Positions 52,979 to 60,335 of a stretch of 64,000 bases of DNA are shown in pieces. Position numbers and translations under genes: made by a program. The stretch's first letter is position 1. Each line of letters begins with the position of its first letter. Under the pieces are notes generated by a model. That model searched no databases and was not told where the DNA came from. It saw only the letters and a program-made list of their open reading frames with translations. The stretch is from Paenibacillus phyllosphaerae (GTDB taxonomy: Bacteria > Bacillota > Bacilli > Paenibacillales > Paenibacillaceae), in the NCBI RefSeq assembly GCF_014192105.1, contig NZ_JACHXK010000002.1, positions 183,380-247,379 of the forward strand, read 5' to 3'.

Positions 52979-53014
52979 ACGTAACGCTTTTGGCCGCAGC
53001 CAAAAGCGTTACGT
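52979..53014 (-). other. Perfect hairpin between mtlA and mtlR
   Basis: A 16-bp perfect stem (52979-52994 with 52999-53014) and a 4-base loop CGCA, 15 bases after the mtlA stop. No T tract follows on the transcribed strand, so it probably protects the mtlA 3' end or guides processing. Both arms contain AAAAGCGTT or its complement, also found in the cre site upstream. Confidence 0.8.
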
Positions 53015-53028
53015 CGAGTACATGAATG

Positions 53029-54501
53029 TTAGCTAAGACGTTTCACAAGCTCGTCGTACTCCGGACTCTTCAAGAAGTTGTCGATCGAGATATGCTCAGC
53101 GGATGGAGCCTTTGATTTAGCGCGATCCGTCAATGTCTTATGCGTGATGACGATGTCGGCGTCTGCCGGAATATCGCTGATCGCCGTGTTGGTGACCGTC
53201 ACCGGAAGACCGGCGGTCGTCATTTTCTTGCGCAGGATCGATGCTCCCATTGCGCTGGAGCCCATGCCGGCGTCGCAAGAGAAGACGATTTTGCGAACTT
53301 CTGCTTTCGTCTTTTGGCCGGTAGCAGTTTCCGGAGCAGCGTTAATCTCTACGTTGACTGCCGTAGCTGCCGCTGTTGGGGATGCAGCTGCGTTGCCGGC
53401 ATTTTTCATCTGCTTCATTTTCGCGGATGCTTGTTCCAATTCGTCTTCTTCGGACTCCGTCTTGCGTGTCGTCTTCAGAAGCAGGGCAGCGACGAGGAAC
53501 GATACGACAGCCGCTACAAGGACGCCGGCGAACATGCCGAGATAGCCGCCTTTAGGCGCCATGGCAATGTAAGCGAAGATACTGCCCGGCGATGGTGCCG
53601 CAACCAGGCCTGCGTCAAACAGGGAGAAGGTTGCCGTACCTGCGACGCCGCCTGCGATCGCAGCGAGCAGCAGACGCGGGTTCATAAGAATGTACGGGAA
53701 GTAAATTTCGTGAATACCGCCGAAGAAATGGATGATCGCGGCCCCTGGAGCCGATTGCTTCGCCGAACCGCGGCCGAAGAAGCAGTACGCCAGCAGAATG
53801 CCAAGACCAGGGCCTGGGTTCGATTCGAGCATGAAGATGATGGATTGACCGGTCTTGGCCGCTTGATCCAGGGCGATCGGGCTAAGTACCCCATGGTTGA
53901 TCGCATTGTTCAGGAACAATATTTTGCCCGGCTCGATCAGAATGTTCGCCAGCGGCAGCAGGTGATTGTCGATCAGGAAGTCGACCCCGTGCGCAAGCCC
54001 TTTGCTGATCGCCTGTACGACAGGCCCGATTGCTTTGAAGGCGATAATAGCGAGAATACCGCCGATAATACCGGACGAGAAGTTGTTGACGAGCATTTCG
54101 AAGCCGGATTTGATCTTGCCTTCGACCGACTTATCGAACTTCTTCAGTACCCAGGCTGCCGCAGGACCGACGATCATGGCGCCCAGGAACATCGGAATTT
54201 CCGAGCCGATAATAACGCCCATTGTCGTTACGGCGCCGATGACGCCGCCTCGCGTGCCGTGAATCATCGTACCGCCGGTGTAACCGATCAAGAGCGGCAG
54301 CAAATACTTAATCATCGGATCGACGAGTTTAGCGAGCTCCTCGTTCGGGATCCAGCCGGTCGGGATGAAGAGGGCTGTAATAAGACCCCAAGCGATGAAT
54401 GCGCCGATATTCGGCATTACCATTCCGCTTAAGAAACGCCCAAACTTTTGCACTCCAACGCGAAGTCCTTCTTTACGTGATTGTGCGGACACTTCATTCA
54501 T
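53029..54501 (-). CDS. mtlA: Mannitol-specific PTS permease, EIICB components
   Basis: Transports mannitol and phosphorylates it to mannitol-1-phosphate. The 490-residue protein has the EIIC membrane domain (about 15-345, with GTRGGVIGAVTTMGV and IHFFGGIHEIYFPYILMNPRL, the substrate-site GGxHEIY motif) and a C-terminal EIIB domain whose phosphorylated cysteine is in FSCDAGMGSSAMG (about 407). No EIIA domain is fused; MtlF supplies it. AAGGAGGATT precedes ATG 54501. First gene of the operon, behind a promoter with an embedded cre site. Confidence 0.96.
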   Translation of the reverse strand: MNEVSAQSRKEGLRVGVQKFGRFLSGMVMPNIGAFIAWGLITALFIPTGWIPNEELAKLVDPMIKYLLPLLIGYTGGTMIHGTRGGVIGAVTTMGVIIGSEIPMFLGAMIVGPAAAWVLKKFDKSVEGKIKSGFEMLVNNFSSGIIGGILAIIAFKAIGPVVQAISKGLAHGVDFLIDNHLLPLANILIEPGKILFLNNAINHGVLSPIALDQAAKTGQSIIFMLESNPGPGLGILLAYCFFGRGSAKQSAPGAAIIHFFGGIHEIYFPYILMNPRLLLAAIAGGVAGTATFSLFDAGLVAAPSPGSIFAYIAMAPKGGYLGMFAGVLVAAVVSFLVAALLLKTTRKTESEEDELEQASAKMKQMKNAGNAAASPTAAATAVNVEINAAPETATGQKTKAEVRKIVFSCDAGMGSSAMGASILRKKMTTAGLPVTVTNTAISDIPADADIVITHKTLTDRAKSKAPSAEHISIDNFLKSPEYDELVKRLS

Positions 54502-54563
54502 CAGGTAATCCTCCTTGTTCTATGTCCCCGTATCCTTATCGTGTGGCATTAGGTGATGACGTA

Positions 54564-54592
54564 ATCGTACTGGAAACGCTTTTACGCATCAA
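54564..54592 (-). promoter_or_regulatory. Predicted sigma-A promoter of the mannitol operon
   Basis: On the reverse strand: TTGATG (54592-54587), 17-bp spacer, TACGAT (54569-54564), about 62 bases before the mtlA start. Confidence 0.6.
54571..54584 (-). promoter_or_regulatory. cre site (CcpA operator) inside the promoter spacer
   Basis: TAAAAGCGTTTCCA differs from the cre consensus TGWAARCGYTWNCW at one position. It lies wholly between the -35 and -10 boxes, where bound CcpA/HPr-Ser-P would block RNA polymerase: direct carbon catabolite repression. Confidence 0.65.
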
Positions 54593-54655
54593 TCAAAGGA
54601 AAAGGAGGTTTCGTCATGAACGCTGTTGCCAACATTTTTGTCGGGCGGACGCCAT

Positions 54656-54705
54656 GAAAAAGGCCAGCGAAACCGAAGCTTTCGCAGCTTTAGTCCACTG
54701 GCCCT
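54656..54705 (-). terminator. Terminator of the AraC-family gene
   Basis: On the reverse strand, GGCCAG (54703-54698) pairs with CTGGCC (54667-54662), with an inner AAGCT/AGCTT, followed by TTTTTC. The first arm lies inside the last codons of the regulator gene. Confidence 0.75.
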
Positions 54706-55577
54706 TTGCGCCTGTAGGCGGCAGGCGTATTCCCGTAATGTTCCTTAAATACCTCAATAAAGTAGCTCAAATTGTTAAACCCGACGTCAAGCGCCACTTC
54801 CATCATTTTCTTATCGGTCTCGCGAAGCAGGATGGCGGCTTGCTGCATCCGGTATTGGTTCAAATATTCCATTGGGCTCTTAGCCGTTATTTCTTTGAAG
54901 AATCGGCAAAAATAAGCTTCGCTCATGGATACGAGGCCGGCGAGTTGGCTTAGCTTGATCGGCTCGCTGAAGTGCTCATGCATGTAATGCAGCACCGACT
55001 TCAATCGCTCGATCCGGTAATCGTCCGTGCTTCGCTGTCTCTGGGCAGGAGCAGGGCCTTCAGTGAGCATGTAGAGCTTGGCCATGATGAGCAGCAGCAT
55101 TCCTCTTGTCGTCAGTTCGTAAACCGGCGGCTTCTGGACATTAAGCTCAATTAACGTTTCGAGGAGCGTAAGCAGCTCCGCGGCATGGGGCACGGCATGC
55201 GTCAGATGGACCGGCGCTATTCGCTTCTTCTGCACGATCGGCTGTATGTAATGCTCCAAGGTCAAATCGATCGCACCGCTGCCGAGCAGCTCCGGATGGA
55301 ACACGACGGCGATGAAGGAGCAAGGCTCGCTTCCGAGGACGGATCCGGAATGGAGATCGCCCGAAGCGACGAAGATCGCTTCCCCTGCGGCTACCTCGTA
55401 GTCTGTGGCATCGACCCGGAAGACGGCTTGGCCGGCAGTAACTAGGAGCAGCTCCATTTCGTCGTGCCAATGCAGATCGAGCAGCGGTTCGTCAGGCGGG
55501 CAGACGATCGGATAGATACTGATCGGATAACGCGCGTTGCCGTGGATGCGGGCTTCCTTCAGCGTCGCTTTATTCAT
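54690..55577 (-). CDS. AraC-family transcriptional regulator
   Basis: Ligand-responsive regulator, probably of the divergent alpha-xylosidase gene. ATG 55577 has AAGGAGTG upstream and gives 295 residues; a GTG at 55586 falls on that site. The N-terminal cupin (about 1-150) has HWHDEMELLLVTAG; the C-terminal DNA-binding domain has two helix-turn-helices, LSQLAGLVSMSEAYFCRFFK (about 215-234) and MEVALDVGFNNLSYFIEVFK (about 264-283). It shares a 110-bp divergent region with the xylosidase gene that holds a repeated AAGGTCAA motif. Sugar or inducer unknown. Confidence 0.92.
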   Translation of the reverse strand: MNKATLKEARIHGNARYPISIYPIVCPPDEPLLDLHWHDEMELLLVTAGQAVFRVDATDYEVAAGEAIFVASGDLHSGSVLGSEPCSFIAVVFHPELLGSGAIDLTLEHYIQPIVQKKRIAPVHLTHAVPHAAELLTLLETLIELNVQKPPVYELTTRGMLLLIMAKLYMLTEGPAPAQRQRSTDDYRIERLKSVLHYMHEHFSEPIKLSQLAGLVSMSEAYFCRFFKEITAKSPMEYLNQYRMQQAAILLRETDKKMMEVALDVGFNNLSYFIEVFKEHYGNTPAAYRRKGPVD

Positions 55578-55593
55578 AGGTGACACTCCTTAC

Positions 55594-55653
55594 AAGGTCA
55601 AAATATTGATATTATTGAGCAAAATCTATAAAGAATTTCAATCCAAAGGTCAA
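55594..55653. repeat. Direct repeats in the divergent promoter region, candidate AraC sites
   Basis: AAGGTCAA occurs at 55594-55601 and 55646-55653, exactly 52 bp apart (five helical turns), each followed by similar A/T-rich sequence containing ATTATT. The second copy lies inside the spacer of the xylosidase promoter. AraC-type activators often bind such direct repeats. Confidence 0.45.
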
Positions 55654-55665
55654 TATTATTATAGT
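55636..55665 (+). promoter_or_regulatory. Predicted promoter of the alpha-xylosidase gene
   Basis: TTTCAA (55636-55641), 18-bp spacer, TATAGT (55660-55665), 22 bases before the TTG start. The weak -35 fits an activator-dependent promoter. Confidence 0.4.
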
Positions 55666-55687
55666 ATAAGAAACGGAGGGATTCGAC

Positions 55688-58009
55688 TTGAAATTTACCG
55701 ACGGTTACTGGATGACCAAAGAAGGCATTACGATGCACAACCCGGTCGAAATTCGCGATTTGCAGGTGGAAGGGCAGTCGATCTCCATCGATGCCGCTTG
55801 CAAAAACGTTCGCATAAAAGGCGATACGCTCAACGCGCCGCTGCTTCACGTTGACTTAAGCTCCCCAAGGAAAGATATCATACGCGTACGCTGGACGCAC
55901 CATGCCGGCGAACAGGCGAAGGGGCCTCATTTCGATATTTTCCCCGAGCATGGATTTAGCCCGGAAGTGAAGGACGAAGAGGCGGCGATCACGCTCACGA
56001 GCGGCGGCCTAAGCGTTAAGGTGGACAAGCAAGGGCCATGGAATCTTGCGTTCACGAACTACGGTAAATACGCGACGGGATCGAGAAGCAAACGCACGGC
56101 ATACTTAAGAACGCAGGAGAAAGAAGCGTTCTTCCGCGAGCAGCTTGACCTCGGCGTCAGCGAGCGGATCTACGGTCTTGGCGAGCGTTTCACGCCGTTC
56201 GTGAAGAACGGCCAAGTGGTCGACATCTGGAACGAGGATGGCGGCACGAGCAGCGAGCAAGCGTATAAGAACGTACCTTTCTATCTGTCGAGCGAAGGCT
56301 ACGGCGTATTCGTTAACCACCCGGAGCGCGTCTCCTTCGAGATCGCGTCCGAGAACGTATCCAAGGTGCAATTCAGCGTACCGGGCGAGACGCTCGAGTA
56401 CTTTATCGTCGGCGGCGAGACGCTTAAGGATGTGCTCGCGAACTACACGGCGCTGACCGGCAAGCCTGCGCTTCCGCCAGCTTGGTCGTTCGGCCTGTGG
56501 CTGACGACTTCCTTCACGACTGATTACGATGAAGCGACCGTGAACAGCTTCATTCAAGGGATGGCAGACCGCGATTTGCCGCTGCATGTCTTCCACTTCG
56601 ACTGTTTCTGGATGAAAGAGTACCAGTGGTGCGACTTCGAGTGGGATCCAGCCGTATTCCCGGATCCGGTCGGCATGCTGAAGCGCCTGAAGGACCGCGG
56701 GCTCAAAATCTGCGTATGGATCAACTCCTACATTGCGCAGAAGTCGCCGCTGTTCAAGGAAGGCAAGGAAAAGGGATACCTCGTCAAGCGTCCGAACGGC
56801 GACGTATGGCAGTGGGATATGTGGCAGGCCGGCATGGGTCTGGTCGACTTCACGAACCCGCATGCGGTCCGTTGGTACCAAGATCATCTGCGCCGCCTGG
56901 TCGATATGGGCGTCGATTGCTTCAAGACCGACTTCGGCGAGCGCATCCCGACGGATGTCGTCTACTTCGATGGCTCCGATCCGGTCAAAATGCACAACTT
57001 CTACACGCAACTGTACAACAAAGCGGTCTTCGAAGTGCTCGAAGAGAAGCTTGGCAAGAACGAAGCGATGCTGTTCGCGCGTTCCGCTACGGCCGGCGGC
57101 CAGCAATATCCGGTTCACTGGGGCGGCGACTGCTCGGCGACGTACGAGTCGATGGCAGAAACGGTCCGCGGCGGCCTGTCCCTGGGCCTGTCGGGCTTCG
57201 GGTTCTGGAGTCATGACATCAGCGGCTTCGAGAGCACGGCTCCGCCGGATATCTACAAGCGTTGGGTAGCGTTCGGCCTGCTGTCCTCGCACAGCCGCCT
57301 GCACGGCAACGAATCGTACCGGGTGCCTTGGCTGTTCGACGAAGAGGCGGTAGACGTGTTGCGCCATTTCACGAAGCTGAAGAGCCGCCTGATGCCTTAC
57401 CTGTTCGACAAAGCGGTAGAAGCGTCCCAGAAAGGGCTTCCGGTCATGCGTGCCATGGTGCTCGAGTATCCGGAAGATCCGACTACGCACTCGCTCGATC
57501 TGCAATATATGCTCGGCGATAAGCTGCTCGTCGCGCCGATCTTCCGCCCTGACGGCCGCGTTCAATACTATGCGCCTGAGGGCCGCTGGACGAATTTCTT
57601 CACCGGCGGAGCGATTGAAGGCGGCAAATGGCATACGGAGAACCATGACTACATGAGCCTGCCTCTGCTTGTCGCGCCTAATACGCTGCTGGCTGTTGGC
57701 GCGAACGACCAGAAGCCGGACTATGACTATCAAGACGGCATTACGTTCCAGTTGTTCGAGCTTGCGGATGGCGCTACTGCGACTGCGCCGGTCTATACAC
57801 TTGGCGGGGAACTGGTCTACGAGGCCAAAGCCGAACGTACTGGCGGCACGATTATCGTAACGGCAGAAGGAGCCTCCAAGACTTGGTCCGTGCAGCTGCG
57901 CGGCATCTCTTCGGTAGCTGCAGTGGAAGGCGCAACCGTCACGGCGAACGAGCAGGGCGTCCTGCTGACCGCTTCCGAAGGCTCTCAACGCATCGTCATT
58001 ACGCTGTAA
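55688..58009 (+). CDS. yicI: Alpha-xylosidase, glycoside hydrolase family 31
   Basis: Retaining glycosidase that removes alpha-xylosyl units, for example from isoprimeverose or xyloglucan fragments. TTG 55688 follows GGAGGG by about 7 bases. The 773 residues match E. coli YicI (772). The N-terminal beta domain (about 1-250) precedes the barrel; the nucleophile is the Asp in CFKTDFGERIP (about residue 417) and the acid/base Asp is in HWGGDCSATYESMAE (about 480). The KTDFGE motif is typical of alpha-xylosidase rather than alpha-glucosidase. No transporter gene is adjacent. No signal peptide, so it acts in the cytoplasm. Confidence 0.92.
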   Translation: MKFTDGYWMTKEGITMHNPVEIRDLQVEGQSISIDAACKNVRIKGDTLNAPLLHVDLSSPRKDIIRVRWTHHAGEQAKGPHFDIFPEHGFSPEVKDEEAAITLTSGGLSVKVDKQGPWNLAFTNYGKYATGSRSKRTAYLRTQEKEAFFREQLDLGVSERIYGLGERFTPFVKNGQVVDIWNEDGGTSSEQAYKNVPFYLSSEGYGVFVNHPERVSFEIASENVSKVQFSVPGETLEYFIVGGETLKDVLANYTALTGKPALPPAWSFGLWLTTSFTTDYDEATVNSFIQGMADRDLPLHVFHFDCFWMKEYQWCDFEWDPAVFPDPVGMLKRLKDRGLKICVWINSYIAQKSPLFKEGKEKGYLVKRPNGDVWQWDMWQAGMGLVDFTNPHAVRWYQDHLRRLVDMGVDCFKTDFGERIPTDVVYFDGSDPVKMHNFYTQLYNKAVFEVLEEKLGKNEAMLFARSATAGGQQYPVHWGGDCSATYESMAETVRGGLSLGLSGFGFWSHDISGFESTAPPDIYKRWVAFGLLSSHSRLHGNESYRVPWLFDEEAVDVLRHFTKLKSRLMPYLFDKAVEASQKGLPVMRAMVLEYPEDPTTHSLDLQYMLGDKLLVAPIFRPDGRVQYYAPEGRWTNFFTGGAIEGGKWHTENHDYMSLPLLVAPNTLLAVGANDQKPDYDYQDGITFQLFELADGATATAPVYTLGGELVYEAKAERTGGTIIVTAEGASKTWSVQLRGISSVAAVEGATVTANEQGVLLTASEGSQRIVITL

Positions 58010-58028
58010 GAGCGCTGAACAATAGAAG

Positions 58029-58072
58029 AAGGGTGCTCGCTTCCGATCTAGCGGAAGCGGCACCCTTATTTG
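58029..58072 (+). terminator. Terminator after the alpha-xylosidase gene
   Basis: AAGGGTGC and GCTTCCG (58029-58045) pair with CGGAAGC and GCACCCTT (58052-58067), followed by ATTTG. Confidence 0.75.
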
Positions 58073-58099
58073 TGTATATTTTATGATCTTGGCATGAAA

Positions 58100-58127
58100 C
58101 TAGCGCCGCCTTAACAGGCGGCGCTAG
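58100..58127. terminator. Second GC-rich hairpin, likely terminator for the NlpC/P60 gene
   Basis: Perfect 11-bp arms, CTAGCGCCGCC (58100-58110) and complement (58117-58127). T-rich sequence is modest on both sides; it most likely ends the reverse-strand gene at 58161. Confidence 0.65.
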
Positions 58128-58160
58128 TTGTTCTATTTCGTATATAAGCTATGTATGGGA

Positions 58161-58652
58161 TTAGATTTTGACGCGGCGAGCCGTGACATAGTTCTTCGTC
58201 CAATAGCTGGTGTTCAGACTGCTGATCGTTACGCCCTTGCTGCTGGAGCTATGGAGCATTTTGTTGTTGCCTGCATAGATGCCGACGTGGCTGATGCTCT
58301 TGCCGTTCGTCTTGAAGAACACGAGATCGCCTACGCTTAATGAGCCTTTATCGACCTTGGTGCCGACCTTGGCTTGTGCGGCAGAGGAGCGGGGGAGCGC
58401 GATGCCGCTATCCTTGAATACGTATTGAATGAAGGACGAGCAGTCGAATGCACTTGTGATGCCGCTTTTGACGCCGAATTGATAAGGGGTTCCGATATAT
58501 TCCTTGCCAAAGTCGATTAACGCGAGCGATTCTTCCGTAGCGGCCTTGGAATGGCCGGGTGCCGCGATCGAGATGAAGACAAAACCTGCTGCGGTCAGCA
58601 GAGCTATATGAACCAGTTTCAGAAGTTTCCAAGTTCCATGAGTGTTAGGCAT
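58161..58652 (-). CDS. Secreted NlpC/P60 peptidoglycan hydrolase
   Basis: Cysteine peptidase likely cutting cell-wall stem peptides (D,L-endopeptidase type). The 163-residue protein has a signal peptide (basic start MPNTHGTWKLLK, hydrophobic about 13-32, cleavage near SKA-ATEE) and a single NlpC/P60 domain: Cys in FDCSSFIQYV (about 70), His in SHVGIY (about 121) and a third polar residue in MLHSSS. There is no LysM or SH3 domain. GGAGGG lies about 11 bases before ATG 58652. Single-domain secreted NlpC proteins are common in Paenibacillus. Confidence 0.93.
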   Translation of the reverse strand: MPNTHGTWKLLKLVHIALLTAAGFVFISIAAPGHSKAATEESLALIDFGKEYIGTPYQFGVKSGITSAFDCSSFIQYVFKDSGIALPRSSAAQAKVGTKVDKGSLSVGDLVFFKTNGKSISHVGIYAGNNKMLHSSSSKGVTISSLNTSYWTKNYVTARRVKI

Positions 58653-59023
58653 TGTTCTTGTTGTCCCTCCGTTTTGTTAATCTTTGTTCATCTTCGGTCT
58701 TGTTAATCTTTGGTGTTGTGATTCCCAGTATAGCACCAAAAAATATGACTGATTTTTCCATAAACGGCGCAAACCAAAGGCTGGCTTCGATTCTGAGCCC
58801 TTTATGAGATTTCCGTGAGAATTCTCTCATAATAGATTCATTGAATCTAAAGAAGGTTTAATAATTTGGCCAAGCTCTATGGACATAAGGGATCTTGTCT
58901 ATATACTGGGCTCTTGGAGTTTCCGCCAATGCCCATTTTCTCCCTGTTCAGTAGCCTCTCGCCTACAGGCGAATATCATGAGACTATAGCAACGCAATCG
59001 ACCTGGGAGGGACGTAAACGAAT
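58653..59023. other. Divergent intergenic region with repeats and palindromes
   Basis: This 371-bp region carries no convincing gene. It holds a 13-bp direct repeat TTGTTAATCTTTG (58674-58686 and 58700-58712) close to the NlpC/P60 start, the palindromes TGAGA/TCTCA (58816-58829) and TAGATTC-ATT-GAATCTA (58833-58849), and a forward promoter candidate at 58880. Binding proteins are unknown. Confidence 0.5.
58880..58907 (+). promoter_or_regulatory. Predicted promoter of the proline-rich protein gene
   Basis: TGGACA (58880-58885), 16-bp spacer, TATACT (58902-58907), leaving a leader of about 110 bases. Confidence 0.45.
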
Positions 59024-59509
59024 ATGGAAAATGCAGGTTCCGTATCACCGATGACAACCGCGCCAGCGAAAACGCCGACTGGTCCGGTTATGACAGCACC
59101 GGCTGGCAAGGCGCCTACAGCGCCAATTACGATGGAGATGCCGCAAATGACATCGGCACCAGTGCCGGCAATGCCGATCATGCAGCTGCCGATCTCGGCG
59201 CCTGTGGTGACGATGGAGAAACACGAGATGAAGAAGTTCTGCAAAGAACATATGCATCGCTACGTGCTTGTCCACACGAAAGACGGCTGGTGCGTCGACG
59301 GCTTCGTCGAGCATATTGACGAAGAAGTCGTATGCATCGCCGTACCGCATAACAGCATCGGAATGGATCCGCGGGCTTTCCTGCCTTATCCTCCGGGCTA
59401 CCCGTATCCGCCGCTCTACCCGTATCCGTATTATCCGCGCCGCCGGTTCTTCCGCCAGATTTTCCCGCTCACCGCTCTGCTTGGCCTTTCGCTGCTGCCC
59501 TATTATTAA
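59024..59509 (+). CDS. Proline-rich protein with small beta domain and hydrophobic tail
   Basis: A 161-residue protein; GGGAGGG lies 13 bases before ATG 59024. Three parts are visible: a Pro/Ala/Thr/Met-rich N-terminus (about 1-65, repeats such as TAPAGKAPTAPIT); a short beta-strand domain (about 66-112) with VLVHTKDGWCVDGFVEHIDE, resembling an Sm-like barrel fragment; and a Tyr/Pro-rich C-terminus (YPYPPLYPYPYYPRRR) ending in a hydrophobic stretch, FPLTALLGLSLLPYY. I do not recognise a named family. The Tyr/Pro/Arg pattern resembles spore-coat or surface proteins, which is only a suggestion. Confidence 0.7.
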   Translation: MENAGSVSPMTTAPAKTPTGPVMTAPAGKAPTAPITMEMPQMTSAPVPAMPIMQLPISAPVVTMEKHEMKKFCKEHMHRYVLVHTKDGWCVDGFVEHIDEEVVCIAVPHNSIGMDPRAFLPYPPGYPYPPLYPYPYYPRRRFFRQIFPLTALLGLSLLPYY

Positions 59510-59679
59510 TGGCCCGTTAGCGGAGAAACATGCTGTGCCGGCAGCCCCTCGTGGCTGCCGGAATTTACAGATTGGACGAGCCACCCATTTTTCGCTATTA
59601 TGTAAGGAGTAGTCAAAAGAAGGCCATCGCTTGCGCATTGGCGGATTCGGTGCTGGGCTACGGAGAGGGGGCGTATAAG

Positions 59680-60021
59680 ATGGATTGTATATTTTGCAAA
59701 ATAGTCGAAGGCAGCATTCCTTCCACCAAAGTGTTCGAGAATGATCGAATCGTTGCGTTTAACGATATCCAACCGGCCGCTCCCGTACACGTGCTCATTA
59801 TTCCGAAGAAGCATATTCCGACGATGAACGACGTCACGGAGGAAGATGATGCATTGATGGCGGAGATTTTCGCTGCCGGCAGGCAAATTGCCAAGGAACT
59901 TGGTGTCGATGAATCGGGCTATCGCCTAGTAAACAACTGTAATCCCGACAGCGGACAGCTTGTTTATCATCTGCATATTCATTTGCTCGGTGGGAAGCCG
60001 CTTGGCCCGCTTATTGGATAA
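59680..60021 (+). CDS. HIT-family nucleotide-binding protein
   Basis: Histidine-triad protein, a nucleotide hydrolase or phosphoramidase of the Hint type. ATG 59680 has GAGAGGGGG about 8 bases upstream and gives MDCIFCKIVEGSIPS, the family N-terminus; the product has 113 residues. The HIT motif HLHIHLLGG (about residues 98-106) includes the catalytic histidine. CIFC at the N-terminus suggests a zinc site with a downstream His. It ends just before the rpsU promoter. Confidence 0.93.
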   Translation: MDCIFCKIVEGSIPSTKVFENDRIVAFNDIQPAAPVHVLIIPKKHIPTMNDVTEEDDALMAEIFAAGRQIAKELGVDESGYRLVNNCNPDSGQLVYHLHIHLLGGKPLGPLIG

Positions 60022-60055
60022 TGTGACGAATCACATAACAATATAGAAGTCCAAG

Positions 60056-60085
60056 TTGACATAGGCTTCTGCTATAGCCTATAAT
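60056..60085 (+). promoter_or_regulatory. Consensus sigma-A promoter of rpsU
   Basis: Perfect TTGACA (60056-60061) and perfect TATAAT (60080-60085) with an 18-bp spacer, 61 bases before the rpsU start. Likely the strongest promoter in the window. Confidence 0.9.
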
Positions 60086-60146
60086 GTAGTTTGATAAACC
60101 GTGTATGTTCTTCTTGGACGGTCTGTTTCGGAGGGAGGGAAAACTG

Positions 60147-60320
60147 GTGTCTGAAACTAAAGTTCGCAAAAACGAGACAATTGATGCTGCACTTCGCCGC
60201 TTCAAACGTTCCATCGCTAAAGATGGCGTATTGGCAGAGGTAAAGAAACGCAAGCATTATGAGAAGCCTAGTGTAAAGCGCAAGAAAAAGTCCGAGGCTG
60301 CGCGTAAGAGAAAGTTTTAG
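60147..60320 (+). CDS. rpsU: Small ribosomal subunit protein bS21
   Basis: Late-assembly 30S protein near the mRNA 3' anti-Shine-Dalgarno region. GTG 60147 (GGAGGGAGG 8 bases upstream) gives 57 residues starting [20 protein letters not shown] and ending in a Lys/Arg-rich tail, the exact family size. yqeY follows after 15 bases, as in B. subtilis. Confidence 0.97.
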   Translation: MSETKVRKNETIDAALRRFKRSIAKDGVLAEVKKRKHYEKPSVKRKKKSEAARKRKF

Positions 60321-60335
60321 GAGGATCCTTCCACA

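Noticed and set aside
54616..54657. 13-codon forward ORF with AAAGGAGG upstream, between mtlA and the AraC gene
   Set aside because: The ribosome binding site is good but both neighbouring genes run on the other strand, no forward promoter was seen and the peptide has no features. Probably chance.
56105..58063. 652-codon open frame antisense to the alpha-xylosidase gene
   Set aside because: Shadow frame caused by the codon bias of the GH31 gene; composition is Arg/Val/Leu-rich without motifs.
58645..58830. 61-codon reverse ORF upstream of the NlpC/P60 gene
   Set aside because: No ribosome binding site, and it covers repeats and palindromes that look regulatory.
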